A stretch of DNA of 64,000 nt from Fibrobacter sp. (GCA_031271785.1 JAISUZ010000070.1:1-64000), one strand, 5' to 3'; counted from the stretch's first letter, positions 28,559 to 37,854 are shown. Numbers and translations: made by a program. The notes: a model not told the origin generated them from the letters alone.

Positions 28559-28696
28559 CTATTCAGCGCCTTTTTCAAGTACAGGTTTTAACTGTTTTTC
28601 TAGCAAATGTTTATCGGGTAAAACCGTAACAAATTTAGAGATAATGACATCAAATTCTTCGTTAAATTTGTATTTCCATACTTTTTTATAAGTATA
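28559..28696 (-). pseudogene. Unidentified C-terminal gene fragment
   Basis: A minus-strand frame of about 45 codons reads YKKVWKYKFNEEFDVIISKF and ends EKQLKPVLEKGAE-stop. Composition is protein-like, but there is no start and the frame is closed upstream. Family not recognised. It lies between the RhuM and nitroreductase remnants. Confidence 0.3.
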
Positions 28697-28806
28697 AAAC
28701 TATATTTACAACATGTTTTATCGGCGGAAAGTAATACCGGCATTATTACAAATTTTGGGAGGGCAAATTGGTAAAACCCGCCTGCAATCAACAACCTCTG
28801 TGCATT

Positions 28807-29739
28807 ATGAAAAATAACATCCAACTATTCAACAAATTTAATATTCGTTCTGTTTGGGACAAAGAGCAGGAAAAATGGTGGTTTTCAATTATTGATATTA
28901 TCGCCATTTTAACAGATAGTGATTATCAGGCTGCCCGCAAATATTGGAAAGTCCTGAAAGGCAGATTGAAAGATGAGGGTAGTTGGTTGTTCGGAAATTC
29001 CGAAGAATCGGAAAACAAAGACGAGTTGGTAACAAATTGTTACCAACTGAAAATGTCTGCTGCCGATGGAAAATATTATAACACCGATGTGGCGGATACG
29101 GAACAAATTTTACGGCTAATCCAATCCGTTCCAAGTAAAAAAGCCGAACCGTTCAAAATGTGGCTTGCGCAAGTAGGCCGAGAAAGAATAGATGAAACAA
29201 TAGACCCCGAACTTTCCATTGACAGGGCTGTTCAAAACTATCGGCAGTTAGGGTATTCGGAAAATTGGATAAACCAACGCATAAAATCCATTGAAGTCCG
29301 CAAGTCATTGACAGATGAATGGGATAAAGCAGGCGTGAAACAAGGGAAAGAATATGCTTTGTTAACCGATTTGATGACCAAAACATGGAGCGGAATGACA
29401 ACAAAGCAATATAAACGCCATAAGAGTTTGAAAATGGAAAATTTGCGAGATAATATGACCAATTTGGAGTTAATTATCAATATGTTGTCGGAAGCAACCA
29501 CAACCGAATTATCCGCAAAAAACAATCCGAAAGATTTAACCGAAAGCGCTCAAATGGCACACGCTGGCGCAACCGTTGCCAAAAATGCCCGTTTGGAAAT
29601 TGAGAAGAAAGGCGGTGAGGTTATATCTCCGCAAAACGCAAAACAACTCGGACAGAGAAACAAATTCGAGATTTCCGAACACTTGGAAACAAGCAAAAAA
29701 ACGGAAAAGAAAGCCGGAAAATCCAAAAAGAAGAAATAA
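28807..29739 (+). CDS. DinD/Bro-N-like protein
   Basis: 310 residues from the ATG at 28807 (MKNNIQLFNKFNIRSVWD). A TTG-started extension from 28768 consists of nitroreductase-derived sequence and is not expected to be part of the protein. The N-terminal 100 residues match the Bro-N/phage antirepressor fold (WFSIIDIIAILTDSDYQAARKYW, LKMSAADGKYYNTDVAD). The second half (WINQRIKSIEVRKSLTDEWDKAGV, TDLMTKTWSGMTTKQYKRHKSL, MAHAGATVAKNARLEIEKKGG) matches the DNA-damage-inducible DinD group. It ends in a Lys-rich tail. Likely an accessory gene acquired with the surrounding fragments. Two bases separate its stop from the nitroreductase start. Confidence 0.88.
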   Translation: MKNNIQLFNKFNIRSVWDKEQEKWWFSIIDIIAILTDSDYQAARKYWKVLKGRLKDEGSWLFGNSEESENKDELVTNCYQLKMSAADGKYYNTDVADTEQILRLIQSVPSKKAEPFKMWLAQVGRERIDETIDPELSIDRAVQNYRQLGYSENWINQRIKSIEVRKSLTDEWDKAGVKQGKEYALLTDLMTKTWSGMTTKQYKRHKSLKMENLRDNMTNLELIINMLSEATTTELSAKNNPKDLTESAQMAHAGATVAKNARLEIEKKGGEVISPQNAKQLGQRNKFEISEHLETSKKTEKKAGKSKKKK

Positions 29740-29741
29740 AT

Positions 29742-30281
29742 ATGGAAAAACCAATGACAAACTTTCTGCAACTTGCCAAACAGCGCTGCACCACAAGAGG
29801 CTTCAAAGAACAAAAAATCGAGCCGCAAGAATTACAGCAAATCTTATCCGCCGGGCGCGTAGCCCCCACTGCTTGCAATCGGCAGCCTCAGCGCATTATC
29901 GTAGTTCAGCAGCCGGAAAATATTTTAAAAGTCCAAAAAGCCTATAAAACATTCGGCTCGCCATGCGTATTGATCGTATGCCGAGACACCCGAAACGAAT
30001 TGATCCGCCCATTTGATAACAAATGCTCCGGCGATTTGGACATAGGCATTATCTGCGATCACATGATGTTAGCCGCCCGCGAATTGGGCATCGGCTCCGT
30101 GATGGTCGGGCTATTCGACCCGGGAATTATCCGGAAAGAATTCAACATTCCCGAATACATAGAACCCACCGCCCTGCTGATTTTAGGTTATCCTAAAAAC
30201 GGATTTTTAGACCCGGAACGGCACCTTACGGAAAGGAAAAAACTCGAAGAAACAGTCATGTACGAAACCTGCCGGGAATAA
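29742..30281 (+). CDS. Nitroreductase-family flavoprotein
   Basis: 179 residues. Starts MEKPMTNFLQLAKQRCTTRGF; the second Met (29754) is an alternative start. Typical nitroreductase layout: the R-x-T/S-x-R-x-F FMN-binding opening, GRVAPTACNRQPQRI, then LDIGIICDHMMLAARELGIGSVMVG and LGYPKN. It probably reduces nitro or quinone-type compounds with NAD(P)H and FMN; the substrate cannot be told. Its first 65 bp are duplicated at 28414-28480, and the DinD-like gene lies between the two copies. Confidence 0.9.
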   Translation: MEKPMTNFLQLAKQRCTTRGFKEQKIEPQELQQILSAGRVAPTACNRQPQRIIVVQQPENILKVQKAYKTFGSPCVLIVCRDTRNELIRPFDNKCSGDLDIGIICDHMMLAARELGIGSVMVGLFDPGIIRKEFNIPEYIEPTALLILGYPKNGFLDPERHLTERKKLEETVMYETCRE

Positions 30282-30313
30282 ATCTCAAGATCAGAGCAAC
30301 CAAACACCTCGTC

Positions 30314-30337
30314 ATTCTACGGCACCGACCGTAGAAT
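30314..30337. other. Small hairpin in a common CATTCT..AGAATCC context
   Basis: ATTCTACGG and CCGTAGAAT pair perfectly around six bases. A similar but differently based hairpin (ATTCTCGG/CCGAGAAT) occurs at about 15454-15476. No T-run. Confidence 0.45.
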
Positions 30338-30429
30338 CCAATCAAGCAGCAGCACACATTTGGAAAATCATACGAATAACGTTCATTTTACTAATTTTTC
30401 AACCAACCGAAAACAATAAGGAGTAAACC

Positions 30430-30684
30430 ATGGAAATGTGTCAAAGCTGCGGAATGCCCATGAACAAAGACCCGCAAGGCGGCGGAACCAATGCCGACGG
30501 GAGCAAAAACAAAAAATATTGCAGCTACTGCTATCAAAACGGAGCGTTTGTCGGCGGAGAAGTCACAGTCAAGGAATTTCAGGAATTTTGCCGGCAGAAA
30601 ATGATTGAAAACGGAACGCCCAAATTCCTCGCATGGCTCTTTACCCGCGGCATGAAACGCCTCGAAAGATGGAAAGGGAAATAA
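30430..30684 (+). CDS. Putative zinc-ribbon protein
   Basis: 84 residues with an AAGGAG site 8 nt upstream. Four cysteines in the pattern CQSCGMPM ... KYCSYCYQNGAF form a zinc ribbon near residues 4-36. The rest is helical (EVTVKEFQEFCRQKMIENG) with a basic end. It matches the short putative zinc-ribbon domain family that often stands alone. Role unknown, possibly a regulator or metal-linked accessory protein. Confidence 0.88.
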   Translation: MEMCQSCGMPMNKDPQGGGTNADGSKNKKYCSYCYQNGAFVGGEVTVKEFQEFCRQKMIENGTPKFLAWLFTRGMKRLERWKGK

Positions 30685-30708
30685 AACCCAAACGATCCGG
30701 AAAAACGG

Positions 30709-31962
30709 TTACGTCTTTCTTTCCGTGAAAAATTCTTTCATCACCCGGCAAACTTTCACAAGTTCCTCTTCGGAAATAATGTAAGGCGGCATAGTGTAAA
30801 CCACGTTTAAAAACGGGCGGAGCCATACGCCGCGATCCGCGGCGTATTCCTGAATACCGGCGTGATCTTTTTCGCTTAGCGTTTCAATCACCCCGCAAGC
30901 CCCGAGAACACGCGCCTCACGGACACCGGGAGCCGTAAACCCTGGCAATTCGCGTTTCAAAATTTCATGAATCCGGGCAATTTTCCCCAGGTAATTCTCC
31001 GACTCAAAAATCCGGATGCCTTCGAGAGCCACCGCGCACGCAAGCGCGTTCCCCATAAAAGTCGGGCCGTGCATAAAAGCAGTCTCGTAAGAATCCCCGA
31101 GAAAAGCCTTATAAACTCTTTCATGCGCAATCGTCGCCGAAAGCCCGAGATAGCCCGCCGTTAACGCTTTCGCAAGCACGAGAATATCGGGAACCACTTG
31201 CGCCTGTTCGCAGGCAAACATCGTGCCGGTGCGCCCGAAACCCGTCGCCACTTCGTCTAAAATAAAAAGCACGCCGTAATCATCACACAACCGCCGCGCT
31301 TCCGCGAGAAACTCCGGCGGGTAAAAATTAAACCCGCCGGCGCCTTGCATCAGCGGTTCGCATACAAAACCCGCAATTTCATGATGATGCTTCTTGAAAA
31401 GTGCCTCCAAATCCTGTACCGCGCGCGCGGTTCCCGCCCGGTCATCAAAACCTTCCGGCGGGTGAATAAAATAATGTTCCGCAAGGTACCCTTTAAACAG
31501 GTGATGCATACCCTCTTCCGGGTCGCCCACCGCCATCACGCCGATCGTATCGCCGTGATAACCGCGGTACAAACTGGCAAAACGCGTTTTCCCTTGAATC
31601 CCGCGGTTCATGTAATACTGCACCGCCATTTTCAGCGCCGCTTCCATACCCACCGAACCCGAATCCGCAAAAAACACATGGCTGAGCCCCGGCGGCGTAA
31701 GCCGCACAAGTTCGGCAGCGAGTTTCTCCGCATTATCATGAGTGAGCCCGCCGAGCATCACATGAGAAAATTGTTTCATTTGAGTTTCAAGCGCTTTGTT
31801 CAGCCGCGGATGATTATAACCGTGAATCACGCACCACCAACTCGAAATCGCATCAATCAGCGTGCGCCCGTCTTTTAAATGCAGCAAAACGCCCGAAGCC
31901 TCTTTAACCGCATAGGGCATTTTCATTTTTCTCATCTGAATATAGGGATACCACAAGCTCAT
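30709..31962 (-). CDS. bioA: Adenosylmethionine-8-amino-7-oxononanoate aminotransferase
   Basis: 417 residues from the ATG at 31962 (MSLWYPYIQM), preferred because BioA proteins begin near this WHPYxQM-type motif and because the longer frame to 32031 would abut the divergent gene start at 32032. It transfers the amino group of S-adenosylmethionine to KAPA to form DAPA in biotin synthesis. Motifs: SSWWCVIHGYNHP, FADSGSVGMEAALKMA, YRGYHGDTIGVMAVGD, LDEVATGFGRTGTMFACE and the PLP lysine in LAKALTAGYLG. No other bio gene is nearby. No strong Shine-Dalgarno for either start. Confidence 0.93.
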   Translation of the reverse strand: MSLWYPYIQMRKMKMPYAVKEASGVLLHLKDGRTLIDAISSWWCVIHGYNHPRLNKALETQMKQFSHVMLGGLTHDNAEKLAAELVRLTPPGLSHVFFADSGSVGMEAALKMAVQYYMNRGIQGKTRFASLYRGYHGDTIGVMAVGDPEEGMHHLFKGYLAEHYFIHPPEGFDDRAGTARAVQDLEALFKKHHHEIAGFVCEPLMQGAGGFNFYPPEFLAEARRLCDDYGVLFILDEVATGFGRTGTMFACEQAQVVPDILVLAKALTAGYLGLSATIAHERVYKAFLGDSYETAFMHGPTFMGNALACAVALEGIRIFESENYLGKIARIHEILKRELPGFTAPGVREARVLGACGVIETLSEKDHAGIQEYAADRGVWLRPFLNVVYTMPPYIISEEELVKVCRVMKEFFTERKT

Positions 31963-32031
31963 GCGCGGAAATTTACATTTTTGAGTTTCCCGGAACTTCC
32001 CGCCGAGGGCGGAAATAATTACATTATTCAA

Positions 32032-33303
32032 ATGAATTGGTTTGCTTATTTTATTTGGTTCGTTTTATTTATCGCCGGCGTTTGCTTTACTTATTACACC
32101 CCGCAAGCAACCCTTTCTCTTTCCCAAAAATTTCTGTACATTTCCATTTGGGGCGCGGCTCTCGGAGTCATATTAACCGCTGTTCTTTCGAGAAAAGGAA
32201 AAACGGAACCGAGCGGAGAACAGACAACATCCGAAACAACTCCGCAAGAGGACCCGGAAACCGCAAAAAATTCCGGCACGCCGGAATCCCAAACCGACAC
32301 CTCTTCGGAAAAAAAGGAATTTCTCGCCCATCTGGAATCCTGGAGCCAATTCTGCGAAGCCATCGCCAAAGCACGTCCGTTCCCTGAAATTGTGGGCGGG
32401 CTCCGGTCGTTACTTTCCGAAATATACCCCGAATCGAGCGGCGCGCTTTATATGTACAACGGAAACCTCATGGAGCAAATTCAAATATTTGCATTCGGGA
32501 ATCATTCCGTCGGCAGCGAACGCATTCATTCCGAAGAATGCCTGAGCTTTGACCGCGGCGAAATCTCTATGAACGATTTTTCAAACCTCACGATTTTCTG
32601 CACGCATTTGCACCGCCACACCGAAGGCTATTCCCTGTGCGCTCCGGTCGAAGGCATGGAAGAACATTTCGGCACGCTGGTCCTTTATTTTCCGGAAATG
32701 CAACCGAAAGAAACTCTCCGAGAACAAAAAACCGCGCTGAAAATTATCGCCGCCACTTTCGGAGTCTATGCCGCAAATCAAAAACTGAATATCCTTTTTG
32801 AAACTCACAGCATCCGCGACCCTCTCACTTCGCTTTTCAACAGGCGTTACATGGAAGAATCGCTCGCGAGAGAAGTTTTCGCCGCCGTACGCCACGATAT
32901 TCCCATCGGCATGATCATGTTCCGCCCGGATTCCTACAACGCCATCCGCGAAACACACGGGCTCCGCACGGCCGAACAGCTCTTATGGGAAATCGGTCAG
33001 CGTGTTCCGCATTATATCCGCGGAGAAGACATCCCCTGCCGTTTCGATGCGAACACGTTCTGCATTATTCTGCCGGGAGCAAACCCCGAAATCACGCTCA
33101 CCCGCGCGGAAAAAATCCGTTACGAAATCGGGAACCTCGAAATTTCCTACGGCAATGTTCTTTTATCATCAACCCTCAGCCTCGGGACGGCGAATATCCC
33201 GAAAAGCGCCTCAAACGGCGAACAGCTGATTCACAATAGTCTCGCCTTACTCTCCGAAGCCGAACTCACCGGCAACTGTGTCAAAACCCCGGAAAATTCA
33301 TGA
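32032..33303 (+). CDS. Membrane protein with GAF-like and degenerate GGDEF domains
   Basis: 423 residues from the ATG at 32032. Two membrane helices (about residues 3-22 and 34-52), an acidic/Ser-Thr linker, a GAF-like region (about 90-250), then a GGDEF-type fold (SIRDPLTSLFNRRYMEESL onward, residues about 260-420). The signature loop that should read GGDEF reads DANTF (around residue 337), so diguanylate cyclase activity is unlikely; it may bind a nucleotide or serve as a scaffold. It overlaps the next gene, an RND-type exporter, by 4 bp (ATGA), which suggests the two proteins act together. Confidence 0.85.
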   Translation: MNWFAYFIWFVLFIAGVCFTYYTPQATLSLSQKFLYISIWGAALGVILTAVLSRKGKTEPSGEQTTSETTPQEDPETAKNSGTPESQTDTSSEKKEFLAHLESWSQFCEAIAKARPFPEIVGGLRSLLSEIYPESSGALYMYNGNLMEQIQIFAFGNHSVGSERIHSEECLSFDRGEISMNDFSNLTIFCTHLHRHTEGYSLCAPVEGMEEHFGTLVLYFPEMQPKETLREQKTALKIIAATFGVYAANQKLNILFETHSIRDPLTSLFNRRYMEESLAREVFAAVRHDIPIGMIMFRPDSYNAIRETHGLRTAEQLLWEIGQRVPHYIRGEDIPCRFDANTFCIILPGANPEITLTRAEKIRYEIGNLEISYGNVLLSSTLSLGTANIPKSASNGEQLIHNSLALLSEAELTGNCVKTPENS

Positions 33304-35849
33304 ACCAACAATCCAAAAAAACACGATTTGCAGAATGGTACGTTTCCTTTGTCTCAAAAAACCGCTGGAAACTTTTCTTTTTCATTCTCGCCGTTCTTCT
33401 CCTTTCCCTCTACCCCATTGTCACCAAGCTCAAAGTCAATCCGGACTTAGCGACTCTTCTCCCGAAAGACACGCCGAGCGTACTCGCGCTCAATGAATCC
33501 TACGAGCGGTTCGGAAGCACCGACCGTTTTACGATTGCCCTGCAAGCCTCCGATCCGTATCTGGTGGCAGCGCTCCAGGACAGCATCAAAGATTACATTT
33601 CCTCGCATTGGCAAGAAGACATTGTCACCCAGCCCCAGGTAGCGAACGACAATTCGTTTTTCACCAGGAACGCGCTTCTTTATTTACCTCAAGAACATTT
33701 GATACGTATCCGCGATAACCTCGAAGACATCCAGCTCGAACTCGGCCGCAAGCATGGCCCGCTCGTAGTGGATCTCCTCGGAGAATTGGACGCCGAAGAA
33801 AAAAAGGAACGGATTTGGTTCGATGCCGGACTCCCCGGCGAACTCGGGCTCCCCGACGAAGCCTCCGAAGCGTTCGACACTTTCTTTGCCGCTCAAAAAG
33901 AAGAAAAAGTCCAACCCACGGATCCCAAACGAAAACTTCCGAAAGAACTCCGCACGCGCTTAATCGGCACCGACCGGTACGATTCCACGCTCTTTAACGG
34001 AGTCATCCAATGTAAACTCACGCGCCCATCCACCGACATCAATTTTGTGGAACACATTCTCGCCCGCACCGACACGCTGATCCGAATTTATCAGTCGAAA
34101 AATTATGCGGTACCCGTGAAAATTACCGTGGAAGGCTCTTATGAAGGACTTTCCGAAGTGGAGGATTTAACAAGCGGCGGCTTTGTATCGCTCGTTATTT
34201 CCATAATCTTAATTTATCTGATCGTCGCCTTTTTCTTCCGAAGCCCCGTCAAGGCGCCGATTCTTTTATGCGGACAAGTTCTCCTCGCCTGTTCCGTAAC
34301 CATGTGCTTCACCGCTCTTTATTACGGCGCGCTGAACCCGTTTACGGTACTTGTGGCAAGCATTATTCTCGGCATGGGAATCGACTACTCCATTCACTTC
34401 CTCGGAAACTGCCAGCGTTACTTCACGGAAACCGGCGACCTGAAAAAAGCCCTCGTGCTCACCCTCGAACATCTGCTTCGCCCCATGTTCCTCGCGGCCC
34501 TCACGACCATTGCGGGGCTCCTTTCCCTTTTGATCGCCAAATTTGTCGGGTTCTATGAATTCGGCGTGATTTCCGCGGTGGGTATTCTCATGAGTTTCCT
34601 GACCGCCATTTTTGCCATGCCCGTATTTATTACCATTGCCGGCGGGCTCCCGGCCATCAACCGCTCTTCGTTCTTCCCCAAAAGCTGGAACGATGCGAAA
34701 GTGGCAAGCGTCATGGTGCGCGTGTCGATTGTCGCCTTAATCATCACGGCGGTTCTTGCCGTCTTTATTCCGCGGGTGGAATTTGAACATAACTTCCAAA
34801 ATCTGCGGAGCATTAAAAAAGAAACCAGGCAAGGTATCGCCACCGGAGTCGCGCTTTCTTCCAACCGAAAGATCTCCACGCCCGCCGCCGTTATGGGAAG
34901 CACCTCCGCACAGCTGGATTCGCTTTACGACACCCTGATGGTGCGGCTTCATACGGAAAAAGACTCCACGCTCCGGAGTTTCCTCACCCTCAAAACATTC
35001 CTCCCCTCCGAAAAAGATCAAGCCGAACGCATGGCTTTGATCGAAGAAATCAAGGACCTCGCCGAAGCCCGCGTATTCGACCGCGCCACAGGGCAAGACA
35101 GCACCAACATTCACACGCTGCGTTCCCTGATTGAAAGCGTACATCCTTTCACCGGCGATTCGCTTCCGGAATGGGCGCTGGACTTGCTGCGTGAAAAAGA
35201 CGGTTCCTACGGGCGTATCGGATTTATCTACGGAAGTTACCCGAGTTGGGATGCACTTGCCGTCGCCGATTTCCAGGATCGTTACGGACACTGGGAATTC
35301 GGCGGTGAAAAACTCAAAGTCTTCTCAAGCCAGTTTATTCTTTCCGATGTGATCCGCGCGGTGAAACATGACGCCGCCCGGATGGCGTTTGTGGTTTTAA
35401 TAGTCGTGATATTGATCCTTATTTTCTCACTGCGATCCAAACGGCTCGTACTCATCTCTTCGGGCTCTCTCCTGATCGGTTTCGTGTGGAGCGTGAGCAT
35501 ACTCGGGCTCATGACTTACTTCTTCGGCATCGGGCGTATCGGGATTTACAACGTAGTCGTGATACCCGCAATCCTCGGACTAGCCATCGATTCCACCATT
35601 CATTTGATCATCGCGTGGGTACAAATTCCGGATATCACTCCAAGAAAACTCATCGATAACATCGGGCGTCTCGTAATCGCAAGTTCCACCACCACCGCCG
35701 CGGGCTTTGCCGGCGCACTCGGAGTCGCGCACCGCGGACTTCGCACCATCGGCGAACTCTCGGTCATCTCGATTCTCGCGTTCCTGGTTGCTTCCATAAT
35801 TTTCACAACCACATTCTGTATGATCTGGTTGAAAAAAGAAAAGAAGTAG
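33300..35849 (+). CDS. RND/MMPL-type exporter
   Basis: 849 residues. One membrane helix at about 18-40, a large periplasmic loop, a five-to-six-helix cluster (about 290-460) with the motif GMGIDYSIHFL, a further helix near 480, a second periplasmic loop, and a second helix cluster (about 690-845) with GLAIDSTIHLI. The two repeated halves with a G-x-x-I-D-x-x-I-H motif mark the sterol-sensing/MMPL-like branch of the RND superfamily, which exports lipids or hydrophobic compounds. The charged linker after the first loop (DAEEKKERIW, EEKVQPTDPKRKLP) is periplasmic. Coupled by 4 bp overlap to the degenerate-GGDEF protein. An S element begins 20 nt after the stop. Confidence 0.9.
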   Translation: MNQQSKKTRFAEWYVSFVSKNRWKLFFFILAVLLLSLYPIVTKLKVNPDLATLLPKDTPSVLALNESYERFGSTDRFTIALQASDPYLVAALQDSIKDYISSHWQEDIVTQPQVANDNSFFTRNALLYLPQEHLIRIRDNLEDIQLELGRKHGPLVVDLLGELDAEEKKERIWFDAGLPGELGLPDEASEAFDTFFAAQKEEKVQPTDPKRKLPKELRTRLIGTDRYDSTLFNGVIQCKLTRPSTDINFVEHILARTDTLIRIYQSKNYAVPVKITVEGSYEGLSEVEDLTSGGFVSLVISIILIYLIVAFFFRSPVKAPILLCGQVLLACSVTMCFTALYYGALNPFTVLVASIILGMGIDYSIHFLGNCQRYFTETGDLKKALVLTLEHLLRPMFLAALTTIAGLLSLLIAKFVGFYEFGVISAVGILMSFLTAIFAMPVFITIAGGLPAINRSSFFPKSWNDAKVASVMVRVSIVALIITAVLAVFIPRVEFEHNFQNLRSIKKETRQGIATGVALSSNRKISTPAAVMGSTSAQLDSLYDTLMVRLHTEKDSTLRSFLTLKTFLPSEKDQAERMALIEEIKDLAEARVFDRATGQDSTNIHTLRSLIESVHPFTGDSLPEWALDLLREKDGSYGRIGFIYGSYPSWDALAVADFQDRYGHWEFGGEKLKVFSSQFILSDVIRAVKHDAARMAFVVLIVVILILIFSLRSKRLVLISSGSLLIGFVWSVSILGLMTYFFGIGRIGIYNVVVIPAILGLAIDSTIHLIIAWVQIPDITPRKLIDNIGRLVIASSTTTAAGFAGALGVAHRGLRTIGELSVISILAFLVASIIFTTTFCMIWLKKEKK

Positions 35850-35868
35850 ATGCGTTCCGTATTTTCAT

Positions 35869-36010
35869 GGGTGGCTCCCGGCGGACCCCTCCGGGACCGG
35901 GCTTGCATTTTGCTAAGCGGCAAGCCGCCAAGCAAAACGGAGCCGCGCTTATCCGTTCTTCGGGCAAGTCGTCTGCGCGTCTCCGCCTGGTCAGGTCGCA
36001 TCCCTGCCAC
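35869..36010 (+). repeat. Structured intergenic element S, directly after the RND gene
   Basis: GGGTGGCTCCC at 35869, hairpin CCGGCGGACCCCTCCGG, GACCGGGCTTGCA, hairpin TTTTGC..GCGGC/GCCGC..GCAAAA, CGGAGCCGCG paired with GCGCGTCTCCG, end GTCGCATCCCTGCCAC. 36011-36247 shows a TTCTTCGGGCATAAAAAACAGGGA tail (also found beside the copy at 54394) and no gene. Confidence 0.75.
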
Positions 36011-36247
36011 AAAATACAGGTTCTTCGGGCATAAAAAACAGGGACAAGGGACGGAACATTTCCTTGTCACCCCGTTTCGCGCCATGAGATCTTACGGCAT
36101 CCTGAAACCGGTTCGGAATCTCCAACACTTTTGTCGTCATGCTGAACCTGGTTCGGCATTCATCCGTACAGCCGCTTTGTCCCAAAAAACCTTAAATCCG
36201 GTAACGACCAACGAATTAACCGCTTTAGAAGCACAAGAACCCGGGTT

Positions 36248-37339
36248 ATGAAAATTCCTTTCGTGAATTTAACCGCACAGCGCACCGCTTACCGGGAAGA
36301 ACTCCAAGCTGCCGCCGAACGTGTTTACGCCTCCGGCTGTTTTATCGGCGGCATTGAAGTAGAACGCCTCGAAGAGGAACTCTCCGCGTATGTGGGCGTC
36401 CCTTATACGGTAAGCTGCGCAAGCGGCACCGACGCCCTCACGCTCGCCCTTATGGCTCTCGAACTCCGCCCGGGCGATGAAGTGATTGTGCCGGATTTCT
36501 CCTTTATCGCCCCTGCGGAATGCGTGCGGTTTCTCGGAGGCACGCCGCGGTTTGCCGATATCTCTCCCGGTTCGTTCTTAATTGATCCGCTTTCGGTAAA
36601 AGAACTCATCAACCCGAAAACCAAGGGCATTATCGCCGTCAACCTTTTCGGAGAATGCGCCCCTTACGAGGAACTGCGCCGTATCGCCTCTCAAAATCAA
36701 CTCTGGCTTTTGGAAGACGCCGCCCAAAGTTTCGGCGCCGCCCAAAACGGCAAACGTTCCGGCAGCCTCGCCGATATAGCCATCACAAGTTTTTACCCCA
36801 CCAAACCGCTCGGCTGTTACGGCGACGGCGGCGCGCTCTTCACCCGCAATCAGGAAATCGCCGCGCGCGTCCGAAAACTCGCAAACCACGGAAGCACCTC
36901 GCGTTACCTCCATGAATGCACCGGCATCAACAGCCGGCTGGACTCCTTACAAGCCGCGGTTCTCCGCGTCAAGCTCTCGCATCTCAATCAAGAACTCAAA
37001 CTCCGGCAGAGCAATGCCGAAAAATACGACTCTTTTTTTTCAAACTTTCAGGAAATCCAAATACCCGTCCCGGCCGCCGGGAACCAAAGCAGCTTCGCGC
37101 AATATACGCTCCGCTCTTCGGCGCGCGAACGGTGGCTCTCACATCTAAAGCGCGCCGAAATTCCCTGCTGCATTCACTACCCAAGCCCTCTGCACCGTCA
37201 GCCTTGCTTTGCTGACTTGAAACCGGAAACTCAAAATACTCCGCACACGAAAAAAGCATGCGAAGAAGTTTTCAGCCTCCCCATTTGCGCTTTCACCGAT
37301 ACGGATTTAATTATTCAATTCGTAAACGCATCCCTCTAA
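36248..37339 (+). CDS. DegT/DnrJ/EryC1 sugar aminotransferase (WbpE-like)
   Basis: 363 residues. PLP-dependent nucleotide-sugar aminotransferase; sequence flow is closest to WbpE/WlbC-type enzymes that aminate UDP-3-keto-hexuronates for O-antigen or capsule: FVNLTAQRTAYREEL, SCASGTDALTLALMAL, PGDEVIVPDFSF, LLEDAAQSFGA, the PLP lysine in FYPTKPLGCYGDGGALF, GINSRLDSLQAAVL and CIHYPSPLHRQPCF. It stands alone without other sugar genes. Its 3' end overlaps the convergent lipoprotein gene by 33 bp. Confidence 0.9.
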   Translation: MKIPFVNLTAQRTAYREELQAAAERVYASGCFIGGIEVERLEEELSAYVGVPYTVSCASGTDALTLALMALELRPGDEVIVPDFSFIAPAECVRFLGGTPRFADISPGSFLIDPLSVKELINPKTKGIIAVNLFGECAPYEELRRIASQNQLWLLEDAAQSFGAAQNGKRSGSLADIAITSFYPTKPLGCYGDGGALFTRNQEIAARVRKLANHGSTSRYLHECTGINSRLDSLQAAVLRVKLSHLNQELKLRQSNAEKYDSFFSNFQEIQIPVPAAGNQSSFAQYTLRSSARERWLSHLKRAEIPCCIHYPSPLHRQPCFADLKPETQNTPHTKKACEEVFSLPICAFTDTDLIIQFVNASL

Positions 37340-37837
37340 TTCAAGCGGTTCCGGCACACCGGCAGCGATCAGTGCTTCCACCTCATCAGGGAACCTGCGG
37401 CGATACTCCTCCTCATTCAGTTCTACAAAAAACGGAATATTACAAGTCTCCGGCAAACTCTCCATCGCATCGCTGCTAAAACCATATTGTCCGAGTTCTT
37501 CCCAAATCACAAACCCATAACAACTGAAAACACCTTCTTCAATGTATCCGCAAGAAGAATTCTCTTTATCCAACACTACTTTTCCTTCCGGTGTCATTAC
37601 ATAAAATCGAAGTATCGGAGCCGCTTCTTCTCCGAAAAGCGGTTTTTTCCCGCAAAGACAATCTTTACAGCATATATTCGGAACACTGAGACTAATCTCT
37701 TCAAAAGCCCCCGGCTCAAGCCAACTAGTCACTCGTGTAAAAAACGCACCTTCAAACACATCTACTTCTGCGCTTGAGCTATTAGAACAAGCCGCGAAAA
37801 ACAGGGCGACAAAAGAAATACAGATAAACTTTTTCAT
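37307..37837 (-). CDS. Cys-rich lipoprotein, tandem paralogue 2
   Basis: 176 residues. Lipobox in LFFAAC after a short signal (MKKFICISFVALFFAAC), short Ser-rich start, then a domain shared with the next gene upstream: LEPGAFEEI, NICCKDCLCGKKPL, APILRFY, FVELNEEEYRRRFPDE, PEPLEL. Several conserved Cys (CCxDCxC) suggest disulphides or metal binding in the envelope. Family not recognised. It is second in a two-gene tandem and runs 33 bp into the convergent aminotransferase gene. Confidence 0.82.
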   Translation of the reverse strand: MKKFICISFVALFFAACSNSSSAEVDVFEGAFFTRVTSWLEPGAFEEISLSVPNICCKDCLCGKKPLFGEEAAPILRFYVMTPEGKVVLDKENSSCGYIEEGVFSCYGFVIWEELGQYGFSSDAMESLPETCNIPFFVELNEEEYRRRFPDEVEALIAAGVPEPLELEGCVYELNN

Positions 37838-37854
37838 AAATATAAACCTCCAAA

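Noticed and set aside
28768-28806. TTG start giving a 13-residue extension of the DinD-like protein
   Set aside because: The stretch resembles an internal nitroreductase segment and the ribosome-site spacing is too short; the ATG at 28807 fits the family start.
35850-36247. Open frame of about 133 codons right after the RND gene
   Set aside because: It is the S element read as protein; the same DNA appears elsewhere in other frames and strands.
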